DNA of 64,000 nucleotides from RFSX01 sp965230215 (GTDB taxonomy: Bacteria; Bacteroidota; Bacteroidia; Chitinophagales; Saprospiraceae). The notes beneath the pieces are model-generated. The model saw only the letters and a list, made by a program, of their open reading frames with translations. It ran no database searches and had not been told where the DNA came from. The DNA is taken from assembly GCA_965230215.1 (NCBI GenBank), contig CBDDKN010000001.1, forward strand, positions 1,364,001 to 1,428,000, read 5' to 3'. The position numbers and the translations under genes were made by a program. This document shows, piece after piece, positions 62,653 through 64,000 of the stretch (within the stretch, counting starts at the first letter, position 1; every line of letters begins with the position of its first letter).

Positions 62653-64000
62653 TTAATCTACATTATCGTGAAAGAATGAATTGTTTCTTTCCACTACAGG
62701 GCCTTCATTTTCGTCAATATTGATGCTCAACTTTGACTTGTCCGTACCTCTGTTTTTATTCAATTCTTCCAATTGTATCTCTCTTCTTTTGTATGCAGGA
62801 ATTTCTTCCATCTCAGCGATTGTCCTCGGACTATCCAAAGGCTTGGTCACTCTGCTTCTGATTTCCTCCATCTGAGCCGTATCTGGCTTTCTGTTCTGCT
62901 CTACCCTGCGTGGTACTGTTGGCTCAGGTGTAGCTGTGTTCGAAATAAAAGGATCAGCTGCGTTTAAGTCCTGGGCTGTTCTCGTTATCTCTTCGATAGT
63001 ATCGAATTCAACGACGCTCTTTCGATTGGGATCAAAAACAGGTTTTTCAATTGTCTCTTCTTCAGCCAGATCAAAAGGTTCATCCAAATGCACCTTGATC
63101 GTTTCTGGTGCCAACTCCTCCATACGCTTCTTGCTCTCATCAAAACCTGTCGCGATGATCGTTATGCTCAACTTATCACCCAATGTATCATCCTGGCAAT
63201 TACCCCAGATCATATGGGTACCATAACCAGCTTCCTCTTGTATATAATCTGTGATCTCGGTTATCTCATCCATAGTCACTTCCTTGGTACCTGATGAGAT
63301 ATTGAGTAGTATATGCTGTGCACCTCTGATATCATTATCTTCTAACAGCGGTGAATTAATAGCTTCTTCTACAGCAATTCTTGCTCTGTCTTCTCCATCA
63401 GCTTCTGCATAACCCAAAATGGATACACCCGAATTCTTCATTACAGTATTGACATCCTTAAAGTCAACATTGATATATCCAGGAACAGTTATTATCTCAG
63501 CTATGCCTCTAGCCGCCGTTGTAAGTATATCATCTGCTTTAGCGAATGCATTCTTAAGGCTTAAATTGCCATACATCTGCCTAACGCGATCATTGGATAT
63601 TACCAGAATGGAGTCTACATTTTTCTTAAGACTCTCCAGGCCTTCAATTGCCTGATTGTGTCTTCTTAAGCCTTCAAATTTGAAAGGTAATGTCACTATG
63701 GCAACGGTAAGTACATCCATTTCTTTTGCTGCTTTGGCAATGATAGGTGCTGCACCTGTACCGGTACCACCACCCATTCCAGCAGTGATGAATAACATCT
63801 TGGTATCCGCTTCCAGAAACTTACGTATATCATCAATAGATTCAATACAAGATTGTTTACCTACTTCAGGAACCGATCCTGCACCCATACCTTCTGTAAG
63901 ATTGGGACCTAGTTGTACCTTGATAGGAACCGGACTGGCTTCCAAAGCCTGGTTGTCAGTGTTACAGACCGCAAAATCAACGCCTACGATGCCTTGCTGG
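62653..64000 (-). CDS. ftsZ: Cell division GTPase FtsZ (5' end outside window)
   Basis: The frame is open to the right edge; the visible part reads GIVGVDFAVCNTDNQALEAS, so ATG 63945 is internal. The GTP motif AGMGGGTGTGAAPIIA, the T7-loop region (GYINVDFKDVNTVMKNSG) and the C-terminal tubulin-like domain are present. After the core a long variable linker leads to EIPAYKRREIQLEEL, the conserved C-terminal peptide that binds FtsA/ZipA-type partners, and a short extra tail ending FFHDNVD. It builds the division ring. A terminator lies about 240 bases downstream. Confidence 0.97.
   Translation of the reverse strand, partial: QQGIVGVDFAVCNTDNQALEASPVPIKVQLGPNLTEGMGAGSVPEVGKQSCIESIDDIRKFLEADTKMLFITAGMGGGTGTGAAPIIAKAAKEMDVLTVAIVTLPFKFEGLRRHNQAIEGLESLKKNVDSILVISNDRVRQMYGNLSLKNAFAKADDILTTAARGIAEIITVPGYINVDFKDVNTVMKNSGVSILGYAEADGEDRARIAVEEAINSPLLEDNDIRGAQHILLNISSGTKEVTMDEITEITDYIQEEAGYGTHMIWGNCQDDTLGDKLSITIIATGFDESKKRMEELAPETIKVHLDEPFDLAEEETIEKPVFDPNRKSVVEFDTIEEITRTAQDLNAADPFISNTATPEPTVPRRVEQNRKPDTAQMEEIRSRVTKPLDSPRTIAEMEEIPAYKRREIQLEELNKNRGTDKSKLSINIDENEGPVVERNNSFFHDNVD

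Overview
The window comes from a member of the Bacteroidota. It carries type IX secretion (T9SS) C-terminal sorting domains of both type A and gliding-motility type B, SusC/TonB-type receptors, LytS/LytTR two-component signalling, a Bacteroidota-type promoter (TTG, 19 bases, TAGATTTG) in front of a SAM-I riboswitch, and an FtsZ with a long C-terminal tail. The protein types and the pyrimidine-rich arrays after genes suggest the Saprospiria/Lewinella side of the phylum, but that placement is inference.

Region 1 (1-4527): the end of a T9SS-exported protein, a secreted beta-propeller protein, a VOC-fold protein and a three-gene set of unknown envelope proteins. Region 2 (about 4530-13640) is visibly richer in A+T than its surroundings and looks like an accessory island. 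It holds a peptide-modification cluster (5479-7741: short precursor-like ORF, HExxH-type peptide hydroxylase, cupin-like oxygenase), an exported HipA/PI4K-fold kinase-like protein, a Cys-rich SH3 protein, two gene cassettes with integron-type ends (10037-11769) but no integrase, a HEPN-like protein, and small membrane or exported proteins. A 57-base relic of a glycosyltransferase gene lies at its right edge.

Region 3 (13841-28514): a PLP enzyme and a membrane glycosyltransferase, then on the minus strand an overlapping three-gene operon: outer-membrane barrel, T9SS-sorted protein, and a 2737-residue SpvB/FG-GAP/YD-repeat (Rhs/Tc-like) protein. Region 4 (28829-34313): an endonuclease/phosphatase, lipoproteins, a K+ channel with TrkA domain and an SGNH hydrolase (each with an apparent one-base frameshift), a GIY-YIG protein, and a lipoprotein whose promoter shares a tandem operator with the Rhs operon promoter. 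Region 5 (34480-37849): a prolyl-tRNA deacylase-like protein and a SAM-I-riboswitch-controlled methionine operon (trans-sulfuration enzyme plus homoserine dehydrogenase).

Region 6 (38157-50307): a giant gliding/T9SS type B surface protein, a Na/Pi cotransporter, a dienelactone hydrolase, and an adaptor-permease-ATPase efflux set followed by an alcohol dehydrogenase relic. Region 7 (50388-52379): an arsenic-type operon (ArsR, DUF6428, ArsN-like acetyltransferase, exported phosphatase/arsenate-reductase-like protein) with no efflux pump. Region 8 (52456-64000): a CocE-type peptidase/esterase, a phytase plus TonB receptor pair, a LytS/LytTR system with a propeller sensor, and ftsZ running off the right edge.

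Two families of structured intergenic repeats (A: 17230, 34991; B: 17438, 33031) and CTCAA/CTCCATT-type arrays (17684, 37852, 43009) lie just after gene ends. No rRNA, tRNA, CRISPR array or transposase was seen.
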